A stretch of DNA of 42,247 nt from Phenylobacterium sp. (GTDB lineage: Bacteria > Pseudomonadota > Alphaproteobacteria > Caulobacterales > Caulobacteraceae). The notes under the pieces were generated by a model that was not told the origin of the DNA, did not search any database, and saw only the letters and a list, made by a program, of their open reading frames with translations. Positions 20,031 to 28,413 of this stretch are shown piece after piece. Both the position numbers and the translations under genes were made by a program. Where the stretch lies: assembly GCF_028290885.1 (NCBI RefSeq), contig NZ_JAQGIZ010000127.1, forward strand, positions 1 through 42,247, read 5' to 3'. Each line of letters starts with the position of its first letter. The first letter of the stretch is position 1.

Positions 20031-21665
20031 TCAAGCGAGCCCTTCGCCCGCCTTGTGCGACCGCGGCCACGCGACGCTTCGCGCCTTCGCCGGGGGCGTC
20101 CCATGACCGAGCCGCTCGAGCAGGTGGTCGCCGACGCGCAAGGCGTTGGCCACCGTGGTCAGAGTCGGGTTCACGGCCGCGATCGAGGGGAAGAAGCTGG
20201 TGTCGGTCACATAGAGGTTGTCGAGCTCGTGGGCCTTGCACCAAGGATCCAGCACCGAGCTCGCAGGGTCCGCCCCGAACCGCACCGTGCCCGCCTGGTG
20301 CGCCGTGCCGTAGAGCGGCAAGAGGCTGCCGAACTCGAAATGGTGCTGCGAGATCGGGTGGGCATGGTCCACGAAGCCGTCCAGCGAGCCGTGCAGCTTC
20401 TTCACCAGCCGCTCGTGGCCCTCCAGGTTGTTGTAGGTGTAGTCGAGGTTGATCCGTCCGTCGGGCGTCACCCGCACCCGGTTCTCCGGCAGCGGCAGGT
20501 CCTCGGAGATCACCAGCATCGACAGCATCCGCTCGGCGATCCCCTCGGAGATCTCGTCGGGCACCAGGCCTGGCGGCAGCCAGTCGGAGACTTGGCCCTC
20601 CAGCGTCTGGCCGGACATGTATTCCAGGAGCTGGATGTGTCCCATGGGCTTGTCGTAGGAGCCGTCCGGGTCGCCCCAGTAGAAGTCGTTGCAGGCCAGC
20701 GTCTTGGGGAAGGTCACGTCCACGTGGGCGCAGGTCAGCGAGACCATCGCGGTCAGGGTATGGAACATGTAGTTCCGCCCCACCTGGTCCGAGCCGTTGG
20801 CCAGGCCGTTCGGATGGGCCGCATTGGCCGAGGTCAGCAGCACAGCGGCGGTGTTCGCCGCGCCCGCCGCCAGCACCACGATGTCGCCGGTCCAGCGCTC
20901 CTCCCCCTGCTCGGTCTGGCAGACCACCTCGGTCACCGTCCGGCCGCCGGGATCGGTCTCCAGCCGCGTCACCTTGCGGCCGGTCAGCAGGGTGACGTTG
21001 GGCAGGCCCATCAGCGGCTCGATGGCGATGGTCCGCGCATCCGACTTGGCCTTCAGCAGGCACGGATAGCCGCCGCAGGTCTTGCACTTGATGCAGGCCG
21101 AAGTGACCGGATGCGCCTGGTCGAGGTTGATCCCCAGCGGCAGGGAGAACGGCTTCCACCCCTGCTCCTGCCAGTGGGTTCTAAGCTGGGCGATGCCCGG
21201 ATCGTCGTGCACGGCGGCGTAGGCGTAGGGGCCCTCGTTCCCCTCCTCGGTCGGGTCGTCGCCGCGCGACCCGTGCACCCGCCACAGCGTCTCGGCCTCG
21301 GCGTAGTAGGGCGCCATATCGGTCAGGCTGACCGGCCAGGCGGGCGACACCCCGCCGGCGTGCTGCACCTCCTCGAAGTCCCGCCCGCGCAGCCGCATCA
21401 GCGCCGCGCCGTAGAAGCTGGTGTTGCCGCCCACCCAATAGTGGGTGTTGGGCGTGAACGGCTTGCCCTGCTTGTCGTACCACTTCTCCTGAGTGCGGTA
21501 GCGGTGCTGGACGAACACCGCCCGCGAGCTCCAGTTCTCCGCCTCGCGCGGCAGTTGCTCGCCGCGCTCCAGGATCAGGATGGTCTTGCCGGAGGCCGCC
21601 AGCCGCTGCGCCAGGGTGCCGCCGCCCGCCCCGCTGCCGATGATCACCACGTCGAAACGCGCCAA
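20031..21665 (-). CDS. GMC family oxidoreductase (TTG start)
   Basis: ARFDVVIIGSGAGGGTLAQRLAASGKTILILERG ... YWVGGNTSFYGAALMRLR ... LYVTDTSFFPSIAAVNPTLTTVANALRVGDHLLE. Confidence 0.92.
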   Translation of the reverse strand: MARFDVVIIGSGAGGGTLAQRLAASGKTILILERGEQLPREAENWSSRAVFVQHRYRTQEKWYDKQGKPFTPNTHYWVGGNTSFYGAALMRLRGRDFEEVQHAGGVSPAWPVSLTDMAPYYAEAETLWRVHGSRGDDPTEEGNEGPYAYAAVHDDPGIAQLRTHWQEQGWKPFSLPLGINLDQAHPVTSACIKCKTCGGYPCLLKAKSDARTIAIEPLMGLPNVTLLTGRKVTRLETDPGGRTVTEVVCQTEQGEERWTGDIVVLAAGAANTAAVLLTSANAAHPNGLANGSDQVGRNYMFHTLTAMVSLTCAHVDVTFPKTLACNDFYWGDPDGSYDKPMGHIQLLEYMSGQTLEGQVSDWLPPGLVPDEISEGIAERMLSMLVISEDLPLPENRVRVTPDGRINLDYTYNNLEGHERLVKKLHGSLDGFVDHAHPISQHHFEFGSLLPLYGTAHQAGTVRFGADPASSVLDPWCKAHELDNLYVTDTSFFPSIAAVNPTLTTVANALRVGDHLLERLGHGTPPAKARSVAWPRSHKAGEGLA

Positions 21666-21667
21666 GC

Positions 21668-22483
21668 TCAATCCTCCAGATGATACTTCGCCGAGGCCCG
21701 CGTCAGGATCGCGATCACCAGCTGCTCGGGAAGGTAGCGCAGCAGTGTTGCAGCCATTTTGTTGTGCAGTCCCGGCACGATGACCACTTGGCCCCGGTCG
21801 CTGGCCGCTAAGGTCTCCGCGACCACCTGCTCGGCCGTCTGGAAGAACCGCCGGGGCGCCTCGTCCATCACCGCCTTGGTGCCGTTGGCCTCGGCGAACT
21901 CCGTCAGGGTGAAGCCCGGGCAGGTCACGGTCACCCGCACGCCGGTTCCTTTCAGCTCCGCCGCCAGCGCCTGGCTCCACTTCACGGTCAGGCTCTTGGC
22001 CCCCGGATAGAGGCTGTGCCCCGCCACCCCCGGCGCGAAGGCCGCCAGCGAGCCCACGTTGACGATCGCGCCTCGCCCCTGCGCGACCATGCCCGGGATC
22101 ACCCCGTAGGCAAGGCCGCAGGCGTTCACCACCAGGGTCATCAGGAATGCCCGCTGACGCTCCCACGGGACGCCTGTGAAGCTCTGCGCGATCGAGAACC
22201 CGGCGTTGTTCACCAGCACGTCAACCGTGCGGCCGCGCGCCGCCACCGCCGCCAGCACCGCGGCGTGGGCCTCGAACTCCGCCAGGTCGGCCGGAACCGC
22301 GAACGCCTCGATCCCGTGCGCCGCCGCAAGCTCCGCCGCCAGCGCCTCTAGCCGGTCCGCGCGCCGCGCCACCAGCGCCAGGTCGTGCCCTCTCGCCGCA
22401 TAGGCCCTGGCGAATGCGGCGCCGATCCCGGCGGAGGCGCCGGTGATCAGGGCGAGCGGGCGGGGGCTGGCGGCGACGCTCAT
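21668..22483 (-). CDS. Short-chain dehydrogenase/reductase
   Basis: ALITGASAGIGAAFARAYAARGHDLALVARRADRLEALA ... NNAGFS ... SLYPGAKS (YxxxK). Confidence 0.93.
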   Translation of the reverse strand: MSVAASPRPLALITGASAGIGAAFARAYAARGHDLALVARRADRLEALAAELAAAHGIEAFAVPADLAEFEAHAAVLAAVAARGRTVDVLVNNAGFSIAQSFTGVPWERQRAFLMTLVVNACGLAYGVIPGMVAQGRGAIVNVGSLAAFAPGVAGHSLYPGAKSLTVKWSQALAAELKGTGVRVTVTCPGFTLTEFAEANGTKAVMDEAPRRFFQTAEQVVAETLAASDRGQVVIVPGLHNKMAATLLRYLPEQLVIAILTRASAKYHLED

Positions 22484-22589
22484 CGCCGCCAGTTGCGACG
22501 CTTGCCGGCCTTGCGTCAAACGCCACATCCGCCGAACATGTTCGTCGGCGTCAATGGTGGCTTGTCCCAAGCGGCGGAGAGAAGGCGGG

Positions 22590-23480
22590 ATGAGCGTATC
22601 GTTCGCCAGGAAGCTCGAACTCGTGCTCAAGGTGCTGTCGATGAGCCGCGCGCGGCTGGCGGCGGACCTGGGCGTCGACAAGTCGGTGGCCGGTCGCTGG
22701 GTGACCGGCGCCGTCCAGCCTTCGGCGCACAACCTCTCCCGCCTGAGCGCCCTGATCGCCGAGCGGATCGCGGGCTTCACAGCCCTCGACTGGGACCGCA
22801 GCCTGCCGGCCTTCGCCGAGTTGGTCGGCGCCGATCTCGACGGCATGTCGCTGGACGGCGCCGGCCCCGCGCTGCAGGGCCTGCCGCTCGCGCAGATGGA
22901 CCAGTTCCTGTCAGCGACCGCCCTGCGCGGCGAGGCCTACGAGGGCTTCTTCCGCTCCACGCGGCCCTATGTGCTGGCCCCCGGCCGGTTCGTCCACGAC
23001 CACGGCATGATCCGGCGCGACGCCTGCGGCCTCCTGCGGCTCAGGATCGGCACCGGCGGGACGGTGGTCGACGGCTGGCTGCTGCCGTTCGGCAACCAGC
23101 TCGCCGCCGTCTGCATCGACGTCACCAGCGGCGCCGTCCTGTTCGGCCTGTTCAACGGCGTGGGCACCGCGCGCGCCGAGGTGGTCGACGGCCTGGTGCT
23201 GGCCCCGGCCCTCGATGCGGGCCGCACGCCGACCGCGCACGGCATGATCTTCGAGCGCGTCGGCGACCTCACCGGCGACCCCGAGGCCGACGACCGCCGC
23301 TTCGCCGAGCTGGCCGCGCTCGATCCGGTGGCGCCGGACGCCTCGATCTCGGACGCCTTGCGCAAGCACCTGACCGGCGACTTCGGGCCCGCCCAGGCTG
23401 CGCTCGGGGGAGACCTCCTGCTTCGCCTGCCGCTGTCGCGGTCCGTGGCCCGCGGCCCGCCCTATCGCGAGCGCTCCTGA
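22590..23480 (+). CDS. Helix-turn-helix regulator-like protein with large C-terminal domain
   Basis: FARKLELVLKVLSMSRARLAADLGVDKSVAGRWVTGAVQPSAHNLSRLSALI HTH; 297 aa; divergent from SDR. Confidence 0.8.
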   Translation: MSVSFARKLELVLKVLSMSRARLAADLGVDKSVAGRWVTGAVQPSAHNLSRLSALIAERIAGFTALDWDRSLPAFAELVGADLDGMSLDGAGPALQGLPLAQMDQFLSATALRGEAYEGFFRSTRPYVLAPGRFVHDHGMIRRDACGLLRLRIGTGGTVVDGWLLPFGNQLAAVCIDVTSGAVLFGLFNGVGTARAEVVDGLVLAPALDAGRTPTAHGMIFERVGDLTGDPEADDRRFAELAALDPVAPDASISDALRKHLTGDFGPAQAALGGDLLLRLPLSRSVARGPPYRERS

Positions 23481-23563
23481 AGCCCCGCCGAGGTCAGGCG
23501 TCACGGTAAGGCGCACCCGCGTGCATCATCCTGCCGCTTGCTGCACCTTCCCGCAGTGCAGCA

Positions 23564-23944
23564 TTGAGCCAGACTGCTCCAGCAGATCGCATGCCAGTAC
23601 CCGGAGCTCTCTCGATGGACCTGAACGGAAGCCCTTCCAGCCAAGTCTGGAATGCCGGCGCCTCCGCCCTCGCGCTGCCCGGCCCATCGTCGCCTCCGGC
23701 CCGCCAGGTCCCCGCCTGGCGGATCCAGCAGAGCATCGGCTTCGCCATTCGCCACCGCCGCCGGCTGATCGACATGACCTTGCGCGAGCTGGCCGACGCC
23801 TGCGGAGTCAGCTTCCAGCAAATCCACAAGTACGAGGCCGGCCTCTGCAGCGTCTCCGCCGTCCAGCTCTGGAGGATCGGCAGCGCGCTCGGCGTGCCGG
23901 TCACCTACTTCTTCGAACGCCTGAAGGCGATGGACCCCGGCTAG
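23564..23944 (+). CDS. XRE family HTH transcriptional regulator
   Basis: IGFAIRHRRRLIDMTLRELADACGVSFQQIHKYEAGLCSVSAVQLWRIGSALGVPVTYFFERL; start could also be 23591 or 23615. Confidence 0.85.
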   Translation: MSQTAPADRMPVPGALSMDLNGSPSSQVWNAGASALALPGPSSPPARQVPAWRIQQSIGFAIRHRRRLIDMTLRELADACGVSFQQIHKYEAGLCSVSAVQLWRIGSALGVPVTYFFERLKAMDPG

Positions 23945-23952
23945 ACGCTGAT

Positions 23953-24056
23953 CGATTCAGATCGACACGATCTGAATCGTGAATCAGGGTCTACACTTTT
24001 GAATTTAGAGCACGATTCAGCGGTTAGGCGATTCCGCCTGTCCCCATCGTGCTCTA
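23953..24056. repeat. Intergenic inverted-repeat element dense in GANTC sites (CerM-like candidate)
   Basis: 12-bp palindrome CGATTCAGATCG-aca-CGATCTGAATCG (23953-23979) and TAGAGCACGAT...ATCGTGCTCTA (24006-24016/24046-24056) with nested AGGCG-attc-CGCCT; five GANTC sites in 81 bp. Confidence 0.75.
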
Positions 24057-24075
24057 GGCGCCTGGACAGACAGCC

Positions 24076-25062
24076 CTACCCCTCGCTCACGCCCTCGCCG
24101 AGCGCCGCCGCCAGGGTAAGCACCACGCCGGTCGGCTCATAGTCGAGCCGCACCTCGGCCTTCAGCGCCGCGGCCAGACCGCGCTGGATCAGCCGGCTGC
24201 CGAACCCCGGCCGTTTCGGCGGCTCGACCGCAGGTCCGCCGCTCTCGCGCCAGGTCAGGCGCAATCGCCGCGCATCCCCGTTGCCTTCCACCGTCCAGGT
24301 CAGCGACACCCGCCCCTCCGGCGTCGAAAGCGCGCCGTACTTCGCGGCGTTGGTGGCCAGCTCGTGCAGGCCGAGCGCCATGGCCACCGCGGCCTGCGGC
24401 GACAGGTGCGCCTCCGGGCCTTCGATGGTGAACCGCTCGTCGTCGCCGTGCGGATTGGCCATCTCGGCGGCCACCGTCGCCAGGCTCGCGCCCGCCCAGG
24501 TTTCGGCCACCAGCACGTCGTTGGCCCGCGCCAGCGCCATCAGCCGGGCCATGAACCGCTCGCGGGCCGCCGGCGAGACCTCGGCGCCGCGCAGACTCTG
24601 GGCGGCGATCGCCTGCACGGTGGCGAGGCTGTTCTTCACCCGGTGGTTGAGCTCGTTCACCAGCAGGCGCTGGCGCGCGTCGGCGGTCTTGCGCTCGGTG
24701 ATGTCGGTGAGCGTAATCGCCACCCCGCCCCCGCGCATCGGCACGATCCTCAGCTCCACCACCCGGTCGGGCCGCATCCGCGACGGCGTCTCGAAGCTCG
24801 TCGAAGCCCCCTGGTCCATGGCCGCGCGGCAATGGGCCTCGAACGGCGTGCCCAACCCCTGCGGGAACATCTCCCAGATGTTCCGCCCCAGCAGCCGCTT
24901 GCGAGAGACCCCGAAGTACTCCTCCGCCGCCCGGTTGAAGACGACGTAGCGCCACTCGGTGTCCAGCGCATAGAAGGCGTCGCTGACGCTCTCCAGCACC
25001 GCCTCCAGGCGCGCCTCATGGCTGGGACCTGAGCTCGGATCTGGCGGCGACGGTTCGGTCAT
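24076..25062 (-). CDS. PAS-domain HWE/HisKA_2 family sensor histidine kinase
   Basis: PAS DAFYALDTEWRYVVFNRAAEEYFG; LLVNELNHRVKNSLATVQAIAAQSLR; GLHELATNAAKYGALSTPEGRV. Confidence 0.92.
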   Translation of the reverse strand: MTEPSPPDPSSGPSHEARLEAVLESVSDAFYALDTEWRYVVFNRAAEEYFGVSRKRLLGRNIWEMFPQGLGTPFEAHCRAAMDQGASTSFETPSRMRPDRVVELRIVPMRGGGVAITLTDITERKTADARQRLLVNELNHRVKNSLATVQAIAAQSLRGAEVSPAARERFMARLMALARANDVLVAETWAGASLATVAAEMANPHGDDERFTIEGPEAHLSPQAAVAMALGLHELATNAAKYGALSTPEGRVSLTWTVEGNGDARRLRLTWRESGGPAVEPPKRPGFGSRLIQRGLAAALKAEVRLDYEPTGVVLTLAAALGEGVSEG

Positions 25063-25141
25063 TCGGACTCGTAGGCGGGGGACCTGCCACAACCCTAACA
25101 GGCATGGACCCGGGAGGAAGCCCGCACGGCCGCTCGGCGGA

Positions 25142-25531
25142 TCAGCTGCGGCGGCGCGCCCCACCCCGGCGCCGGGCGACCGCCACCGCCGCCAGGCCGG
25201 CGAGGCCGGTGGCGATCAGCAGGATCGCGGCCTTGCGCTTGGGGGTGGTGTGCACCGTGAACCGGTGGAACCATTCCCCCTCGACAGCCCACCAGGACCC
25301 CGAGCGCCGGTGGAAGCCGTGGCGCGGGAAGGCGCCGGCGACGTCGCGGGCGAAGTCCGCGGCCTCGGAGGCGGTCTTGCCCGTGGTCAGCGGCTCCCTC
25401 GCCGGCCGGACCTTTGCGGGATCGTCGCTCAGCCGCCACGTCTGGCGCGTGACGTTGAACACGCGGCCGAGCGCGGCGGTCCGCGGAATATCGTCTTTAC
25501 GGCCGATGAAGCGTTCCAGCAGGCGCGGCAT
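25142..25531 (-). CDS. Hypothetical protein with C-terminal transmembrane segment
   Basis: MPRLLERFIGRKDDIPRTAALGRVF ... KRKAAILLIATGLAGLAAVAVARRRGG. Confidence 0.65.
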   Translation of the reverse strand: MPRLLERFIGRKDDIPRTAALGRVFNVTRQTWRLSDDPAKVRPAREPLTTGKTASEAADFARDVAGAFPRHGFHRRSGSWWAVEGEWFHRFTVHTTPKRKAAILLIATGLAGLAAVAVARRRGGARRRS

Positions 25532-25624
25532 GCGACATGGGGTCTCCAAACAGGGATTTGATCGATAACGCGCGGCGACAGGGCTCGACCCCGGGCGATT
25601 GGCGGCCTAGCCAACAAGCTCGCC

Positions 25625-25954
25625 ATGTTGGAGGCCGAAATGAAAGACTTCATCGACCTGGAAGGCGCCTCCGGGGCCCAGTATCGCTTCCGCCTCTGGC
25701 GAGAGGGGACGCCGCACCTGCCGATCGCCGGCAACTATGTGTTCGTGCGGCCGGAAGGCGACGGTGTGAAGGTGCTGGCGGTCGGCGAATGCAACGACCT
25801 GTCCCTGGTCCTGTCACGATGGTCGAAGGCGACCCGCCGCGGCGCGACCCACGCCTTCACCCGCCTGAACGTGTCGCGCGGCGTGCGCACGGCGGAGTTC
25901 GAGGACCTGGCCGCCAACCACAAGGCCGCCCGGCTCAGCGAAAACGCCGGCTGA
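25625..25954 (+). CDS. Hypothetical protein
   Basis: MLEAEMKDFIDLEGASGAQYRFRLWREGTPHLPIAGNYVFVRPEGDGVKVLAVGECND, well-formed globular composition. Confidence 0.75.
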   Translation: MLEAEMKDFIDLEGASGAQYRFRLWREGTPHLPIAGNYVFVRPEGDGVKVLAVGECNDLSLVLSRWSKATRRGATHAFTRLNVSRGVRTAEFEDLAANHKAARLSENAG

Positions 25955-25999
25955 CGGCGAATGCCCCCGCGCGCGCGCGGGCCGGGGCCGGGGCCGGCG

Positions 26000-26260
26000 T
26001 CATTCGGCCGCCTCGATCCCCTCGAAGAAATAGCGGACGTCGACGTCCAGGCACCGCGACAGCTGCCAGAGCATCGGGGCGGAGATCGAATTCGCGCCGA
26101 GCTCGTAGCGGTGGATCTGCTGCAGCGTCACGCCGCAGCGCGAAGCCACGTCCGCCAGCGAGAGCTGAAGGCTCGCGCGCCGCGCGCCCAGTCGCCTGGC
26201 GATATGCTCGCCGACCTCTTCTAGCGTCACTGAAGCCCTCATAATCCCAATACGGCGCAA
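26000..26260 (-). CDS. XRE family HTH transcriptional regulator
   Basis: SLADVASRCGVTLQQIHRYELGANSISAPMLWQLSRCLDVDVRYFFEGI. Confidence 0.85.
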   Translation of the reverse strand: MRRIGIMRASVTLEEVGEHIARRLGARRASLQLSLADVASRCGVTLQQIHRYELGANSISAPMLWQLSRCLDVDVRYFFEGIEAAE

Positions 26261-26492
26261 AGCGCCCTGGCGCGTGCAAGCGCCGCGCCAGGAAAGCAGC
26301 GAGGCCCGCTACCCTGAACCTCCGAAAATGACCACCGACTGAACAGCGCGAGCGCTGGCGGGCGCTTTCCGCCCTCCGCCCGTCCTGAATTTCACGCCCT
26401 GAGTGAAATGTCCGGCCGCGACGGAACATGGTTTCCGCTGACCGGTTCTGCGCTTCGTCGGCCATGGGGCCACAGGTGCTGGGAGTTCGGGA

Positions 26493-27161
26493 ATGAAAGC
26501 CGTAATCGTCACGACGTTGGCCGCGCTTGCCTGCTCGGCGGCCCTGCCGGCCAACGCGCTGATCATCATCGGAACCGGAGCCGGCACGCTCCAGCCGCCT
26601 GAGAACGTGCTGTTCACCAACAACCCCGCGAACGGCCTGACCGTCGCCGGCGTCACCAATCAGACCGCCACCAGCGTCTCGATCACCGGCGGCGAGACCC
26701 TGGCCGCCAGCGGCGGGCAGGCGAGCGTCACAGGCGCCGACGGGCTCATCAACACGGCCTTCACCTTCAACGGCACGGCCAACCAGAGCCTCGGGTTCGA
26801 CCTCACCAACCCCGCCCTGGCCTTCACTTCTACCGAATTCCGCATCTTCGTGGGCAAGGGCACCGCCACCGAGGCGACCCTGACCTTCGTCGATACCGCC
26901 GGTCAGCAGTTCCAGAGCACCTTCGCCATCCCGTCGAACGGCTTCTTCAACGCCCAGGCGACCAATGGCGAACAGATCAACTTCTTCAGTGTCGGGACCA
27001 ACGGCTCGTTCGAGGACGCCCGCCAGATCCGCCTGGGCGGCGTGGGCGGGATCAGCGCGCTGCTTCCCGAGCCGGCCAGCTGGGCCCTGATGATCATGGG
27101 CGTCGGCGGGATCGGGGCGAGCCTTCGCCGGCGCAGGTCCCGGGAACCCATGCTCGCCTAG
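26493..27161 (+). CDS. PEPxxWA-CTERM sorting domain-containing exported protein
   Basis: N-terminal signal peptide; C-terminal LPEPASWALMIMGVGGIGASLRRRR. Confidence 0.92.
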   Translation: MKAVIVTTLAALACSAALPANALIIIGTGAGTLQPPENVLFTNNPANGLTVAGVTNQTATSVSITGGETLAASGGQASVTGADGLINTAFTFNGTANQSLGFDLTNPALAFTSTEFRIFVGKGTATEATLTFVDTAGQQFQSTFAIPSNGFFNAQATNGEQINFFSVGTNGSFEDARQIRLGGVGGISALLPEPASWALMIMGVGGIGASLRRRRSREPMLA

Positions 27162-27235
27162 GCCGGGCCGGACGCGCCCCGGCCTCCCCGCCGCGGCCGC
27201 CTGGCTTCCCGCAGCTCAGTCGTTGGGGTCGTCGA

Positions 27236-27916
27236 TTGTTTGTAGATTTTCACTCCCTGGCGCCCGCCCTGGAATGTGTCGTCGAGCGCGCGCCTGCCCT
27301 GCAGCCGGCGGCGCCCAGCACGGCCGTCGCCAGTCGCCGCAAGCGGACGCTGGACCTGGCGATCGCCGGTTTGGCGCTGATCCTGTTCCTGCCGCTCCTG
27401 CTCCTGGTCGCCGCGGCGATCCGGGCCGAGGGGTCGGGGCCGGTGCTCTTCCGCCAGCAGCGCACCGGGCTTCACGGAAAGCCCTTCTGGATCTTCAAAT
27501 TCCGCACCATGCGGCCTGAGCCGGAGACGCCCGAGCTTCGGCAGGCCTCCCGCCACGACGCCCGCGTGACCCGTGTCGGCAGAGTGCTGCGCAAGCTCAG
27601 CCTCGATGAGCTGCCGCAGCTCCTGAACGTACTGAGGGGCGAGATGTCCCTCGTCGGGCCCCGGCCGCATGCGCTCCGCCACGACGACCAGTGGGGGCCC
27701 CTCGTGCCCGGCTACGCCGACCGCTTCCGCGTCCGCCCGGGCCTCACCGGCCTGGCGCAGGTCCGCGGCTGGCGCGGCGAGGTGCATGACGACGACGCCC
27801 TTCTGCGGCGCATCGCCTCCGACAACGAATACGTCGAGGCCTGGACCTTCTGGGGCGACGTCACGCTTCTCGTCCGCACCGTCCCCCTCGTGCTCAGCGA
27901 CCCGCGGGCCTACTGA
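27236..27916 (+). CDS. Bacterial sugar transferase (undecaprenyl-phosphate glycosylphosphotransferase-like)
   Basis: RKRTLDLAIAGLALILFLPLLLLVAAAI ... GPVLFRQQRTGLHGKPFWIFKFRTMR ... SLDELPQLLNVLRGEMSLVGPRP. Confidence 0.93.
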   Translation: MFVDFHSLAPALECVVERAPALQPAAPSTAVASRRKRTLDLAIAGLALILFLPLLLLVAAAIRAEGSGPVLFRQQRTGLHGKPFWIFKFRTMRPEPETPELRQASRHDARVTRVGRVLRKLSLDELPQLLNVLRGEMSLVGPRPHALRHDDQWGPLVPGYADRFRVRPGLTGLAQVRGWRGEVHDDDALLRRIASDNEYVEAWTFWGDVTLLVRTVPLVLSDPRAY

Positions 27917-27934
27917 ACGGAGTGGCCGATTTCA

Positions 27935-28117
27935 ATGGTGGAAGAGTTTCGGCGCAGGGCGGAGGAGACGGAGGCGTTCGCTCACAGCCTCGGCCCCTTG
28001 GATCGCGGACGCTATCTCGACTATGCGACGGCCTGGCGCGCCTTGGCTGACGAGCTGGAAGCGCGGGACCAGCCGGCCCTTGACCATGACCTGGTCCTGG
28101 TCAGGCTTGCGCGCTGA
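27935..28117 (+). CDS. Small hypothetical protein
   Basis: 60 aa amphipathic: MVEEFRRRAEETEAFAHSLGPLDRGRYLDYATAWRALADELEARDQ. Confidence 0.55.
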   Translation: MVEEFRRRAEETEAFAHSLGPLDRGRYLDYATAWRALADELEARDQPALDHDLVLVRLAR

Positions 28118-28253
28118 CGCCCCGGAAAACCCCTCCAGGTTGAAACGACTCATGTCAAGGAACGCTGTTCGCTCGACCGTGTTGTAAGCTCGTGGAGCCG
28201 TTGGAAGTCCTCTCTCCGATGCCTGAAGCGCTCCGCCTGTGACACACGAGCCC

Positions 28254-28289
28254 AAGCCCTCGGCCCGCCCCCCGGACCGAGGGCTTTTT
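28254..28289 (+). terminator. Rho-independent-type terminator
   Basis: AAGCCCTCGG-cccgccccccgga-CCGAGGGCTT followed by TTT; perfect 10-bp stem with T tract. Confidence 0.75.
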
Positions 28290-28413
28290 GGTGGATCGCC
28301 CGGCGCGATCTGGCGGCCGCCGCCGATCCATCACGAACTGGCCTCCGTTCGCTCCGCCTCTTGCGCCTGCGTTTGCGTCCCCCAGATTCGAGCCTCCGCT
28401 CCAGGAGATTGGC

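Noticed and set aside
19818-21683. 621-aa plus-strand ORF
   Set aside because: Antisense shadow of the GMC oxidoreductase; no domain recognisable.
22385-23509. 374-aa plus-strand ORF overlapping the HTH gene
   Set aside because: Arg/Pro-rich out-of-frame translation of the HTH regulator at 22590-23480.
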